From Paramacrobiotus metropolitanus (lineage: Eukaryota > Tardigrada > Eutardigrada > Parachela > Macrobiotidae), in the NCBI RefSeq assembly GCF_019649055.1, contig NW_026570268.1:372001-436000 (forward strand): DNA of 64,000 nucleotides. The letters run 5' to 3'. The position numbers and the translations under genes are program-made. Positions 1 to 13,499 of this stretch are shown in pieces. The first letter of the stretch is position 1. Every line of letters begins with the position of its first letter. The notes beneath the pieces were generated by a model that saw only the letters and a program-made list of their open reading frames with translations, had not been told where the DNA came from and made no database searches.

Positions 1-1083
1 AATTTAGGAACAGTGATACCGGTTTCTTACGATCGATTTCCGCCGGATGTCGAACGTCTACGGAATAATTAACTGGTGCCGCAAATTATATAAGCTAGAT
101 AATAATTAGCACTGTAAAATCGTTCGCAAAAAATTCACATTGACAAAATAAAAATTAACTGCGAATTAATCCAGGCAGACCACTTGCACTGTTGAACAAC
201 AGCTAGGAAAAACCTGGAACGTAATAAGACTATCGCGATAAAATTAGCATATGTGGAGTCAGTGCTGACGTCAGTAAGAAGCCGCTTAAGCAAGCCAGGC
301 AGGAAATGCCGCGGGCTTTTTCCGACGACCTAAAATCAAAGAATGCCGCTGTTGGCGCGTCCGCATTGGAGGGGCGGTTGTGTTACACTCGCCGTATTTT
401 TGCTACCGCAACACCGTTCATCGCAGACGGTTGTTTACGTACTATACGTAATTAAAAAAGCATAACCCCGTAATGGATTGGAGCGTTTTCCTGAGGCTAA
501 CCTGTTCCTGTAAAGATCAATTTCCTACTTAAGTGGATGTACATTTAACCAGAACGTCCAAGCTGAACAATTTAAATGAAGAAAATACAAGAACTTCCGG
601 CGCTTACAGCAATTGCAACCGCCCAAGGTGGCAGCGTAGTGCTGTTTTTTATTGCTGATTTCTGAAAATTCCAACCGTTTCTATTTTTAATTTTTTCGCA
701 AATAGTGTGTTTCTTGCCTTCTTTTTGTTAAAAAATTAAGAAACACTATTTGTAAGGAATTATTTTAAATTGGAAATGTGTCATTTAAAACCCGACTGAA
801 GGAAAAGCGACCGATCTGATCTCCCTTCTCGGTACACGGAAATAAAGCAGGTTAAATTCCGTAATGTGTGTCATGCATACCAACCGCACAAGGGAGACGC
901 TAACGTGATGACTTTCAATTTAGCTGATTCGTTGCAATCCCGTGCAAATTTATTTCCTTTTCAGTTTTCTAGTTTTCTGGCTGTTTTCCGTTATCAGTTT
1001 TCACGCGGAATAGATACCAAGGGGATTTGTTGGATCGAGTCGTATTATTTTGGTTGCCTGTAGTTAATCCGTGCTGGGCAGGC
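1..1083. other. 5' flank of the INO80B-like gene, no gene seen
   Basis: AT-rich sequence without a convincing exon. It ends at the first coding exon of the INO80B-like gene and presumably holds that gene's promoter and 5' UTR. An antisense frame overlapping the downstream GC-rich exon is a shadow. Confidence 0.5.
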
Positions 1084-4000
1084 ATGCCGCGTCCCTCCAT
1101 CACGATGGTGATCCACCGTCCGTCGCGCTCCTCGCGCCTCTCCGCCGCCGCCGCCACCAGCGACGAGGCGCCCCCCGCGCGCTCCCCCCCGACGGGGGCG
1201 CCGTCCGCGCCCAAGACCCGCTCGCAGCGCAGCGCGGACTTATCGCCCTCCTCCTCGGCGCAGTCGGAGTCCGCCGGGGAGAAGCGGCTGCGACGGCCCT
1301 CGCAGCGCCTGCTGGACGCCAGCACCCTCCGGGGCGGCGACAAGCGGAAGGCCGCCCCGGGCCCCGCGGGGGTTCCTGCGTCCTCGCCCAAGAAGGAGAC
1401 GCTGGCGCCGGAGGAGGCCAGTGCCGCGGCCGGCAGTAAGAAGGCCTCCGCGCCCGCCCCGAAGAAGCGCCGCGGGAAGGAGGACGACAGCGAAACCAGC
1501 GAGAGCGCAGCGCCAGTTGCCACGGTAAGGAGAAAATAAACATCTTTTGTTTATATTTTACGCACTGTTTTCTGCTCTTATTATGAAAGTATATCTTTGG
1601 GAATAAATTCAATTTCTTCTTAGTTTCTCTATCCAGTATTTCATGTAATATTAAATTTTGTTGAATTGTTTTGTGAATAAGTGAATTGTTAAAAATTTTT
1701 ATGGATTTTTCTTTTATTTTCCGTTTCTAAGAATTATTTCATCTACAATTCCCTGGTGTTTCACACTCTTTAATTCCTATTATTTTATGCTGAATTTTTA
1801 TTGTAATAGTAATTATTTTTCTTCTATAACTGGGTTAATTGGATGTGATTTAACCGTTAACGGTGTTGTTAATTTCGGAATAAATCTTGGTATAATTCTT
1901 ATGTAGACTTATTTATGATTATTGTGGATGAGGATTTTTTTAATTGTGAATTTCCATTGTAGAGTATTTAATATTATTTACATTTTTAGTTGGCGAAACG
2001 GAAACCCACAGCACATTATTTTGATCCCGATTATTTTGATCTTATAATTTTTTTCATGGATGGTATTTTACGTACGAGAACATACATACATTTTGAATAA
2101 GTACAGGCTGTACAGTACAGTACAAGAGCTGACTGCCTTCTAATTGAAAATGCGCAGTTATTCTGATTGTGTTCTAAATATTTTGTTATAAATTCGGACA
2201 ATTCTGCCTGCAGTTGCGGACTGGACTGATTGGTGGGATAGTACCGAATTAAGCGCGTAATATGTACTTACACTGGTGATTTTTCTGGGTGGCCTGTCTA
2301 GGCGGAAGCGGCGGAGAAGAGCGGTCGCAGTGGCCCTTCCGGCGGCAGTGGCAGTCCGGCCAAGAAGAAGGCCAAAGCCTCGGCCCCGCCCGACAGCCCG
2401 CCCTCCACGCGCCGCAGCTCGGCGCGCTCCCGTCCCGACCGCAAGGAATCCCCGGCCGCCGCCGCCGCCGCGGCCCCGCCCACCGACCCGTCGCCGGCGC
2501 GCCCGCCCGTCTCCATGAAGTTCCGCCTGGTGGCCAAACCCTCCTCCGACACCGACAAAGCGTCAGTATTCCCCTATCTCCCGGCTTCTGTGTTCTTTTT
2601 AACACAGTTAAATGCTGTTGATTTTTTACGTACCATAATAACATTTTCAAAGATTTTATTTACCCGACTGCGTTTTTATTTCTTTTTATTTGTCGGAATT
2701 TGTAATTTTTTCGTTTTTATTTACCAGGGATTATGTTGATTTATTTAGCAGGATTTATTTTTTTACTAACCTGAATTCAGTCGCTATAAATTGTGTCTAT
2801 TCGAGTTTAGTTCATTTTAATGGCAAAAATTTGATTTTTCTTTACAGTTTTACAGGAACTAGTTCTGGTTTAAATGTTAGTTGAGGGCGCTGTTGACCGT
2901 GTTTTTCTGCAGGAAATCGGAGAAGGGCAGCGGTGCCAGCGGCAGCGGCGCGGCGCCGCCCGTCCTCTCCGTCGAGATCACGGAGAGCTCCGCCAAAAGC
3001 CCGGCGTCCGGCTCGGGTAGGTCTAGGCCGCATTTCTTACATTTTACTGCTGTCTTTCACTCTGGCCATAGATTGTTTTGCATTTGAAAGCGAATTTTAT
3101 CAAGTTAAATTCACATTCAATTCTTGCAATTAAAATTATCATTTTCTTTAAATTCATACTCTGAATCGATTTGTTTTAGTACTTGTCGGAACTGTTTTGT
3201 GTAGTACATACATAGTATTTATATTGTTGTAGGTTTCTGTGCAGTTCAGTGAAGTTAAATACGTACTGAATTTTAGTACTTGTTTTCAAATTAAATTTTC
3301 CCATTTTTACAGGTTACAGTATTGCCATTAATAGTTAATTGTATTAACTAAGGCTTTCCTTAATTAATACGTAGTGTAAACCTGCGGAAGCATACCGATA
3401 TGGGCATTGGTCGTTGCCGGATAAAAACGTTTAATTGTGTATGTATTGTAATTTAAGGATGTATTTAAATCAATGAACATGCAGTTATTATTGAAATACA
3501 TCTGGATAATGTTGGGCATCACATCTCGCAGGGAAATCCGGGAAGAAATCCAAGAAATCGGCCAAAGAAAAGAAATCTTGGAAAAAAAGCGCCGTCCCGG
3601 AAATCGCGGTGGAGAGGGCGGAGACAGCGCCGCCGGTGGAAACTGCCGCTGTCGTCGCGCTGGCTGCGACGCCGGTTGCCCCGGAAGCCGCTCCCGTGCT
3701 GACGCAGGACCGGGAGCGCCGATTGACCGCGCGACAGGTACAGATACACACAGGGATCGGCGCCGGCCTCTGTTTTATTCAGATTAAACTTACACACGCC
3801 GGATTTTAAAGAAACTATGATTAATAAAATAATCATTATGAAGGAATTAAGGTATATACATTGAATTTTAGTAATGATTAACTGAAGGTTGGGTGTGTAG
3901 CGCGCCAAGCTGTACGGCGCCGAGGAGCACCTGATCAAGCTGGAGGATCCCCGGCCCAAGACGCCGCCGCCCGACTACCAGGAGAAGCGCGAGGAGCGCA

Positions 4001-5088
4001 ACAAGAAACGCCGCGAACAGGCCGCGCAGAAGCGCGAACAACTCAAGGTACTGTCGATGGTTTCTGGCTGTTTTCCACTCAGCCATTACCGACACTTCAA
4101 TTGCATAATGTGATTAAAAAAATGCTTAATGATACGGCTGAATAATAAAACGCGCTAAAACTGATGTCAGTCGATGGTTGAATTAAATTTGCAGAAATGT
4201 GTATGCGTTGTTAGCGTGAGTAATTCAGCAGAAATATTGGCGCTAGCTCATCTGCTATGGACACGGCTGAGCGTAGTGTGTGGGCAACTGCGGTGTCGTT
4301 CGCTGTTAAAAAAGTTAAGTAATCGGAGAAAGATTTGACTGATCTTTTTACGACCTAAAATATTTACTGGAATTATATTAAGAAATAATTTGAAAAAATG
4401 AACTGCAATTAGTAAATATCGTTGAGGCGTGTTGTAATGTTATTGTAGAAGGAGACGGTGAAGAAGCTGCTGCACAAATCGGCGACGACGAAGAAGGCGG
4501 CGCGCGAGGAAGAGCAGAAGCGCAAGCAGATGATCCGCTACACCGCCAACACCGCCGGCGCCGCCATCCTCTTCCCGGACCACTGCCCGCCCGCGCTCTT
4601 CATCCAGCCCCTCCCGCCCATCACGTAAGACTGCCAACTAAATCCACCAATCTTTAATTTGGCCCTATTCAAATTGACAAATATTTAAAAAATAAATATA
4701 CGGGTTAATTCTCAATTAAAACAGATTGAATTACATTACTCTCTTGTTATTTTTATTTTTTAAAAAAGTTAATTAGTAATATTTATAACTTAATTACTTG
4801 TGCCGATGTTTTCGGGGAGGATAACTCTTAATATTGTTGTAAATATTCATGGAAATTGTCCTTCGTTAATACCTCACTCTTTAAAACTGAAAGGCAATAC
4901 TGTATTTGTGTGAATATTTGTGGAGTAGTAATATGTGTCGGCATTGCAGCCCCCCGGCGGTGCGCGTGTGCGCCGTGCCCGGCTGTGGGAATCCGCGCAA
5001 GTACGCCTGCGCCCGCACCGGCCGCTCCCTCTGCAGTCTGCAGTGCTACCGACGCAACCTGGATCTGGCCACGCCCTCCGTCCTCTGA
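1084..5088 (+). CDS. INO80B: INO80 chromatin-remodelling complex subunit B-like protein (PAPA-1 plus HIT zinc finger)
   Basis: Seven exons (1084-1524, 2302-2561, 2913-3016, 3532-3737, 3901-4047, 4449-4624, 4950-5088) join in phase to about 490 residues. The N-terminal two thirds is a low-complexity Lys/Ser/Pro/Ala-rich tail. It is followed by a basic helical PAPA-1-like region (LTARQ joined to RAKLYGAEEH, then alternating Lys/Arg/Glu) and a C-terminal HIT-type zinc finger with VCAVPGCGNPRKYAC and CSLQCYRR. In known INO80 complexes this subunit binds the ATPase core in the nucleus and supports nucleosome sliding. The start is the first ATG (1084) of the open frame, and ATG 1105 is an alternative. 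The order of PAPA-1 then HIT matches the family. A polyadenylation signal AATAAA lies at 5281-5286. Family assignment is good. The long disordered N-terminus is only inferred to be coding. Confidence 0.85.
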
Positions 5089-5868
5089 ATGCGCCGCTGA
5101 TCTCGCCGCTGTTTATTTTGTCTCGGCCTTAATTAATTTTTCAGCAGATTCATTCGTGCTGTGCTCCGTAACCGACGACTGACGAAATTAATTGACTAAT
5201 TTTCAATGGAGCCATTTATTGCTGGTTTTCTTCTACGGATGACTATTTGAACGATATGTACGTCAAGTGAATTAAAATTAAATAAAACCGCAGTGGAGCA
5301 GTGGATTTGGCTTTCGTGCGTTTTAATTTGCTGGCGAAAGTGAATTAATCAAATTCGAAAATTAGAAACTTTAGTCAAACGAAGGTTAAAATCTTTCAGT
5401 GCAAAATCACAGAATTTTTTTACTTAGATCAAAAGCCTCCAAAATAACATTACTTTACACATAAATTTATATTTTCAAAAATGAAACGCAAATTTATTGA
5501 GCTTCATTGCAAGGACAATAAACTTCCACAGTCAACTACTTCTATATATGTGAAACTGAAACTGTGCGCAAATGGTAAGGCACCTGTACGGAAAAATGCC
5601 GAATGAATGGGCGAATGCCCGAGTTGGGCACAAACTGAAGCGTCGTTCACATAATTATTTTATCCTTTTTTTTCTATTCAGATTGTCATCTTTTTGCAGT
5701 TTGTTTTATTTGATAATGTTAAACGTAATTTGCCAAATATTTTAAAATAGCAACTTGGGATATTCATGGAGAGAAACGCTAGAAAAGATGATACGCGTGC
5801 TGGCTTCTATGTGCTACGCAGAATCTGTGGCAGAAGATTGGGCGGTCATTAGAGAGCGTTAGCAATTC

Positions 5869-6033
5869 ATACTTACCTGGACCCGGAATGGCGCAGTTCA
5901 CGATTTGCCCATCCCCATCGGAGTGGTCCCATTGCACTTCCGGGATTATGAAGGTGGCCTCTTCGGTCAAAAAGATCGGGGTAGGGGGTCAGAATTTTTG
6001 ATAGTTGGGGGACTGCGTTCGCGCTATCCCCCT
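5869..6033 (+). ncRNA. U1: U1 spliceosomal snRNA
   Basis: About 165 nt, the usual U1 length. It begins with ATACTTACCTGG, the 5' end that pairs with splice donors. A TCACGA loop follows (U1-70K contact in stem-loop I), then CATTGCAC in a GC-flanked loop (U1A-binding stem-loop II), an Sm site AATTTTTG near 5995, and a terminal hairpin with a GGGGG/CCCCC stem around GCGTTCGCGC at about 6007-6032. These elements are in canonical order. The gene is intronless and lies between INO80B and Rabaptin. Many predicted donors in this window fit gtaag/gtgag-type pairing with this 5' end. Confidence 0.93.
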
Positions 6034-6653
6034 CTCAATAAACAAAGAAAGGGCCGAATCGGAATGGTGGGTGGGTTGGCGCCTAAGGGCGGTTGACAAC
6101 ATGTCAACAGTATTTACTGTTGGTTGGTTGGCACAACACTAGTTACGCAGGGCGGTCGCCCTGTCGACGGAAAATGGTGCATGTGAAATTGCCGTAGAAA
6201 AATAAATTGCATAGAAAAACTACGCACTCGAACGGTGGAACCCAGCCGATTCTTGCCAGCGCAGTTTAAATTTTTATAATTTTGAATGATAAAAATTATA
6301 AGTTGTCTTTGGAGACGTGCGAGATAAGTAACACACAGAAGTATTTTGCTTTGTACGGCAACCAAAATTCAGAACAACCAATAACTCTCGTTCGATGAAT
6401 AAATTTAATCAAAATCCGCATAGAAGCAATCTGACTGGGTTGCTCTAAACGTCTGAGTGTATAAAATCACATAAAGCACCGGATGCGTGTTACGATCAGT
6501 AATCGCGAATGACGGACAACGGCTCAAACAGCCAACATACATATCTCAGCGCATCAAGCTGCGAAAAAAGCGCAAATCCAACAAATCCACGGTATCTTTG
6601 GAATGGGAGGCGAACAGGCGCTGCTTCGACGGAATCGCGCGTGATTGGTAGGT
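6034..6653. other. Intergenic stretch between U1 and the 3' end of Rabaptin
   Basis: No exon, RNA gene or repeat was recognised. It should contain the U1 3' processing signal and the 3' UTR of the minus-strand Rabaptin gene. Confidence 0.4.
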
Positions 6654-9600
6654 CTACTTGGGGGAGGGCGGGGCGTGGCTGAAGTAGGGCGCGGTGTCGC
6701 GGTTGAGGATGGTGTGGCACACCTGGCAGACCTTCACCGGACGGCGGTGCGGTCCGCTCAGCACCTCGCGGTTCAGGCAGTCCACGCAGAAGATCTTGCC
6801 GCAGTGCCGGCAGTGGATCTGCCACAAAACAACCCAGTTTCAGCAAAAAACATGGACAAAATTATGTGAAAAATGGAGGACTGCATGGAGAAGTTACATA
6901 TAAATAAAAGAAATCACCTTGAGCGAGCGGACTTTTTTCCTAGGCAGGACGAAGGGCTGCCGGCAGGCGTTGCACTCGTCCACGTCCTCGTCCAGCTGCC
7001 AACGCACTTCGTTCTCCGCCTGCCGGATTTTCTCCAACTCAACCTACCGCACCGAATTTTTAACGGAGGAAAAACAACACAAATCTTGCTACAATAAGAC
7101 GCTAGCTGCAAATTATTATTCAGTTATTCCAATTTATTATTCGACGTTTATGGTAATTATTTAGCATTCATGCATATTTTTTTGGGATATTTATACTGGG
7201 AGCAACGTTTATCCGGGCACATACTCGTACTTTTATTCCACCGTTTATTTACGATTTAATCATTTTGTTAATTATTATTCAATATTTAACTGTTTATTTG
7301 TCAACAGTTTTATTTGCTGTTAATATTTTAATTAATGCTTTATTTCTAATTCCGACCTGTAGGGACTGGGAGAGTTTGACGAAGTCGCGCTGCACGGCCT
7401 CGCTGTTGTCGAGCTCGACCTGCAGGGCCTGGGCGCGCGACCGCGAGTGGTGCAGGTCCTTGTCGAGTTTGCTGCGCTCGGCCTGCAGCGTGTCCAGCTG
7501 CGTGCGCAGCAGCAGCGCTTCCGCCGTCTGACTGGCCAGGCCCTCCTCCAGCCGCTTCTCCCGCACCTCCCGCAGCTGCCGCTCCAATTCGCTCTTCTCA
7601 CTCTCCAGAATACCCAACCGCTCCCGCAACGCATCTGCAAAACACGCACTAATTAGTCTGCTTTAGTTTTGATTTTTATCTTATTTTATTCGAATTTCTT
7701 CCAGCGGTCTTCTCATTTTCTATGATTTTTGTACTATTTTCCTCATGTTTGCTTCCTCTTTTATTCTTCTAATTTTGTTCCCATTTGCCTACAATTTATT
7801 CTGAATTTTTTATTATATTTTTTCCAGACTTTATTCTGTTTTCTTGATTTTATTCTCAATTTTTCCTATGAATAATAATTCCCTGGATTTGCTATAATTT
7901 TTGAAGCGTACCGGCTTCCTTGGTGAGCATGTGGAGGAGGCCGTCCTTGTTGTGCTGCTCGGCGGCCAGCTGGTCGCGCAGGAAGAGCAGCTCGCCGCGC
8001 AGGCCGTCCTCGCCGTGCTCCTTGGCCACGCGGCTGCGGATCACGTCCTCGCGGTACTTGAGCAGGAGGTGGTGCAGCTCCTCCACGTCCGTCGGCAGAC
8101 TGATCTCCTCCTCCTGCATGCGCCGCCACTCCGCCGTGTACCGGTCCGTCAGCCGCCCGTTCTCCGCCTCCAGGAAGCCCAGCTACAAATACATGCCAAC
8201 TCCATCAACACAAATGGACCAGCCCGTTTTCACCAACAAATACTTATAAATTCGTAAAATACAAGAAATAAAGCCATATACGAGAAAAAATACATCCAAA
8301 TTATACGAGAATAATAAACATAAGTATGTACATAGAATAAATACATAGAAACCACTCCGCAAAATACCTCTTTCGCCGTTTGTTCGCGCTGGAACACCAT
8401 ATCACGCTGCAACGGAAACAAAATTTATTAGAAAAGGTTCGGCCAACATCGCCAGAAAAACGTACAAGGATGTGCTCCAAGGAGACGCGCGCCGCTTGAT
8501 GCGCATCCTCCGCTTCCTGTTCGCGCTTCTCCGCTTCCGCCAGCAGTCGCTGCAGCTCCGATATCTGTCGCAATGATTTTTCTTATAATTCCTCTGAACT
8601 TTTCCACTGAGTTTCTATCGATTTGATTCGACTACATATTTCCCCAAATTTTTATTTGTCAAGCGTTGTATTTTATTATTTTTATTTTCAATCAAGCCCA
8701 CTCAATACTATCAGCGAATATTAGTTTTGACCTGGTGCTGCGTGTCCTGCACGGCCTGCCCAACACGCCGGTCCATCTCCTCGCGGAAGTGCTGCTCGTG
8801 CTTGAGATCCTCCTTCAGCCGCGTCACGGCCGCCTTGGCGGCGTCCAGCTCCTGGCGCAGGCGCGTCTCCGTCTTCTGCGCCAGCTGCAGCGTCGACTCG
8901 TAGTTGGCGCACATGGCGCACCCGCTGACCGGGCTCGGGCCGGCCATCAGCATCTGCGGCGCCGCGGCGGAGGCCAACGAGGCCAGGGTGGGGCGCCGGC
9001 TGCTGTCTAAACTGATCAGCACGTCGTCGCCGCTCATCTCCAGCTCCAGCGAGGGACTGCCGTGATGCAGCGGAGATTCTACTAACCCCCAACATCATCT
9101 TCTTTAAATTTTATTCTTCTTACAAAACTTATTATGCTTTTCCCATTATTTTCCCCTTTTATGCAGTTTCTCTACTTTTTTTATTCATTTTCAAATTTTA
9201 TAAACTTCTACACATTATTATTCCTTCCATATATGACATTGTGCATGCGGCATGTTTAATTATTTTGCTAAAAATTTTACACCAGTTTTTATCGAGAATT
9301 TAGTTTGAATTTCTACACCTTTTTCGAGACAGTTTGTTCCTAGTACATACGTACAAATCTTTCGAATTTCAAAAAATCATTTTTTTAAAATTTGTCTATA
9401 TTTTTCATTTTCTATATAGTGTAATACTGTTTTTAAATGCTAAAAGTAGTCTACTTTTTATTTTGTTTGAATAATCCAACAAGTTTCTACCTTCTCCATC
9501 GCCGGAACGCAGCGACACATTATCCGACCGCGTAATATCCAGCGAGTCATCACTGCGGTTGCGAGCGTGGCTGGGCGAGAAGGGCGCGGCGTTGAGACAC

Positions 9601-11840
9601 CGCCGGAAGTACTGCGTCACCTCGCGCTCCTGCTCCAGCAGTTTCTGCACGCGCGCCAACTCGCGGCGCGACGCGGCGGCGTCCTCCTGCAGCACCAGCT
9701 TCTGCGTCTGCATCACGCCCAGGTACATCTCGATGTCGCCCTTCGACGCCGTCGACAGATCCAGCTCCTGCAAAGGGGCGACACGGTCAAGCGGAAGCCA
9801 GTGGAAAAGGTCATCCGCAAGGTCACCTTCGAGCCGAACTTGCGGGTCAGCTGCTCCAGACCGTCGTCAGTCTGGCGACTGAGTTTCGGCTTCTCCTGCT
9901 CGTAATACTCTAGCTTCTCCTGGGCTTCGTGCAGTTGACTGCGCAGGACGTTGATCTCGTCTTCCAGGGGGACCACCAAGGAGCGCATAAAGTCCGCGTC
10001 GTCCTTGGCCTGCGCAATTCTACGTGGTATACTTCACAACCAATTTTAACAAATTCAGTTTCTTAAATTTAAGTGCAACGTAATTTCTTTCTGGTTTCAA
10101 CTTACGCTCAGTTTAATTCAGTTTGACTTCAATTTAATTTCTAGCAAGTGGTTATTTGAGGTCTAGCGTAAAAAGCATTTGCTTGTGCAAGTTTGGAATA
10201 AAGTCCTGAAATCATTTAATTTCAGGTTAATTTGCAATTAGACTGTAATGTTTATTCGGCAATGGCCAATTCAGATAACAATGAGCTTGCGCAGGTAGAA
10301 ACTACTTGAAATGACTCAAAATTTAAACAGAAAACAAAGACTGTAATTCAATTGTAATTCAATTTCGAACCAATTTTAGTTAAATTTTAATCGACCTTCC
10401 GTTCAATTCAATTTTGTTTCAATACCTGCAGTTACGACTTACGAGTATACCGAAATTTAACTGCCGAATTATGTAACTGAATTTTGAATTTAACTACGAG
10501 TACGGAACTAATTTCAATTAAAATCCAATTTAATTTCACCTTAATTTCGGTAAATTTCAGTCTAACTGCAATTATACTAACATTTAATTCTGATCTAATT
10601 CGCAACAAATCTCAGTTTAATTTCGAATTAATTTCGGCCGGATTGTCCGAGCACATGGAATTTCACTTTCAATTTATCTGAATTTATTCCGCAGCGCCTA
10701 CCCGCTTCATATCGCTGTTATACGTCTCCTCCTCACTGCTGGGCGACCGCAGCGTCTGCAGACTGGCGCTGGGATGCATCGCCGGCGGGGAGGCGGCCAC
10801 GCCCACCCCCACCTTGCGGGAGAGGGTGGCCAGTAATCCGTTGCGGTCCGGACTGCTCTGCGCCGCCGCCCTCCGTCGCAGCTCGTCCAGCTCGGCCTTG
10901 AGGCGCGTGTTGGCCTCGATCAGCTGCCGGCGCTCCAGCTGGTACTTGGACTCGGTGGACTGCACGGCGTCTTCGATGGTGGCTGCAAGGGAGACGTGTT
11001 CAAACGGCGGCAAAAGGCACTAGACAGACGGCCGACGCACCGCGCATGGCTTGCTCCATGGAGTCCAGCTCCTGTTGGTAGCGGCGCCGCATCCCGTCCA
11101 GCTCCTCCTTGGAGCTGGACTCGGCGATCACCGCCACCGCCTTGATCTCCGCCAGCTCGTTCTGCAGGGCCGTGAAGTCGCGGGCGAGGGTCTGGTAGTC
11201 GGAGGCGCTGGCCTGCCGCGCCGCCGCCATACTCCCCACTTCGCCTGGATAACCAATAATTATGATTTGATTTTTGATTCAATTTTCGCTGGTAATTATT
11301 TTTCTGTTTTAATGAACTGTTATTACGTTATTTTCCATGCAGATTTTCTTTAATTTTATAGCTATACTAATAAAAAATAATTAAGAATAAAATTATTACG
11401 AGATACGAAGATATATTAAAGTAAGAATAATAGGAGAAGAAAACAGGAGCGGAACGTGCCTTCCTTCTGCATGTACATCTCCTTGAACATGGCGCGATGC
11501 CGACCGAACTCCTCGTCGCGCTCCTGCTTCTCCAGCAGCAGCTGGGTCTGGCGCTGGCGCAGCTGTTTAATTAGCGGACGCAACTCCTCGGCGCCGGCGC
11601 TGTCCACATCCAGCAGGAGACTGTCCTCGGCATCACCTGCAACAAGGGGCAGCGACTGTGACGCCGGATCCCGAGGGCGGACGGCGAATGGCCCGGATAC
11701 TCACCACTCTTGTCATCATGACTGGACGCTGGACTGGCTTCCCCTTTTCCCGATTCTTCCGCGGCGGCGGCGCTGAAGGGGCCCAGGAAGCCGAGGGAGC
11801 TGGCGCTGGCCAGCGGCTGACGGTCCACTTCGTCCGCCAT
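6654..11840 (-). CDS. RABEP1: Rabaptin (Rab GTPase-binding effector) with C-terminal FYVE-like zinc finger
   Basis: Thirteen exons (11705-11840, 11460-11636, 11041-11244, 10702-10982, 9827-10009, 9491-9767, 8732-9078, 8466-8564, 8368-8406, 7912-8182, 7357-7634, 6918-7043, 6654-6818) give about 860 residues, close to vertebrate Rabaptin-5. Nearly the whole protein is coiled coil. Signature segments include FKEMYMQKEG near the N-terminus, LPTDVEELHHLLLKYRED, and the Rab5-binding end RDFVKLSQSLQ followed by VELEKIRQAE. A Cys-rich FYVE-like module follows (CNACRQPF, then SLKIHCRHCGKIFC, then VKVCQVCH). The family tethers early endosomes through Rab5 and Rab4. Invertebrate rabaptins with a FYVE module are known, whereas mammalian Rabaptin-5 lacks it. 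The start is the ATG at 11840. The second intron appears to use a GC donor (AAGGAAG then gcacg at 11459), since no GT donor there keeps the frame. Confidence 0.9.
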
Positions 11841-13499
11841 CAGACGGCAGCCAGATTCAGCGCAGCAACCACCGCGTTGGAAATAAGGAATCAATAAGGA
11901 CCTAACGATTTCCAGCCAAATGAACCTCTGTACTATGAATAAATAAATTGAAATAATCCAGACCGACTAATTATAATGATGATCCATTATAGTATCAAAT
12001 AAAAAGCGGAAATCGAATAAAAATTAAATTACAACTGGAACTACATACACAGAAATTCATAAAAACGTGACATATTAAAAAAATAAATAAAAATCAAATA
12101 AAAATAAAAAAATTAATCAGATTCCAGAGTTTAAAACAGTAAATAAAAGTGAATTACAGATCAAATAAACATTACAGAAACAACAAAACAGAAACCAAAA
12201 AAAACAAATACATTGTAGGCTTTGCACTCTGTAGCACCAAAGTCCAAAAGCAAAGCAAATTGCCAAATACCAGTACATACTTCCAAGCAAATTCAAACTA
12301 CTGCAGGAACTTCAAAACAAATTTAAAACGTAAAAATAATGATTCTATAATTCTAATCATATATACTGCTTCGGCCTTCGCATATCTTGCTTACTGTGGC
12401 ACTGACGTCAAGCTGAGCGTTCACAGGACACAGGCACACATGGAGAGCGAAGAAACTCAGGCTGCCTTGCAGTTGCTCATGTCTCGCTTCCCAGCCATCC
12501 CGCGATAATCACCATCCTGCTAATCAAATTCCAGCTGTTAGTCGTGAGAAAGATCAACCATACAACTCACAACATTTCGCACACATGGTACAGATTACGC
12601 TAACAAAACACGCTCCGCAATGTCAGAACTCCAGCTGCGATCGTCAAGGTAAACAAAATCCTGCTCGTGTTCAAACGTGAAACATTTACATATGATTGAG
12701 ATGAATGGCATCACCATATTACCTAACAATCACCTCCCATGGGCAACTTGCCAAGAAATTATTAATTCTTTCAGACTGATAATTGTCACAAGACCAAGGA
12801 GAAGTCGAGGAGAAATCAATGGGAATTCGTTCAGGAGAAAAACGGGAAATTCATCAAATTGAAATGTGCAATTTGCAAACGAAAGCGGAAAGCAGCCCTT
12901 CCACGCACAGTGCACACTGCAGTGAGTGCCACTGCCACCTCAAAGCTCGCCACGCTACACCACTGCACAGACCCCTTCAGCATGCCTCGCCACGCTCTGC
13001 TGTTTGATTCCTGGGTTTTGCTTTTTATGCACTTGAATGAATTGAAAGCAATGTCAAGACGACAAAATACACGGCGTATATACAGTAGTACCACTAACCA
13101 TAAAAAACGCACAAATAAAGTTTACAATATTGTTAGGTAAATTTAAAAAATTGCTACGATTTGGATTAGTTAATTTGAGCGGCTCGCTTTGCAAATTGTT
13201 ACACGTTCAGCACCAATGCGTAGTGCGTACTCGTACACTCGCCGAGAATAAGACCAGCTTTCAAATTCTTAATCAAATTAACAAATTAATAAACAAATTT
13301 CCCACCGGCAAACATCGATGTCAACAAAAATCACCGACCAGCAAACTTCAACGACACCGTCGCCGACACGAACCTCAATCTCAATAAATCAGAGTGGAGA
13401 AAAATCAGCACCAATCCAGATTAATTTAATCAATAAATTCTTTCGTTAAAAAATCATTTCTCTCTCAAAAACCCTTCCGCACACCACCGGAATTGCAAT
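11841..13499. other. AT-rich intergenic region upstream of Rabaptin and downstream of RABL6
   Basis: No coding exon could be supported. Several small open frames lack splice context and known motifs. The region should hold the Rabaptin promoter and the RABL6 3' UTR. Confidence 0.45.

Noticed and set aside
969-1612. Antisense frames over the first INO80B exon
   Set aside because: Low-complexity shadows of a GC-rich sense exon.
12149-13387. Small open frames between Rabaptin and RABL6
   Set aside because: AT-rich, no known motifs, no consistent splice sites and no codon bias like neighbouring genes.
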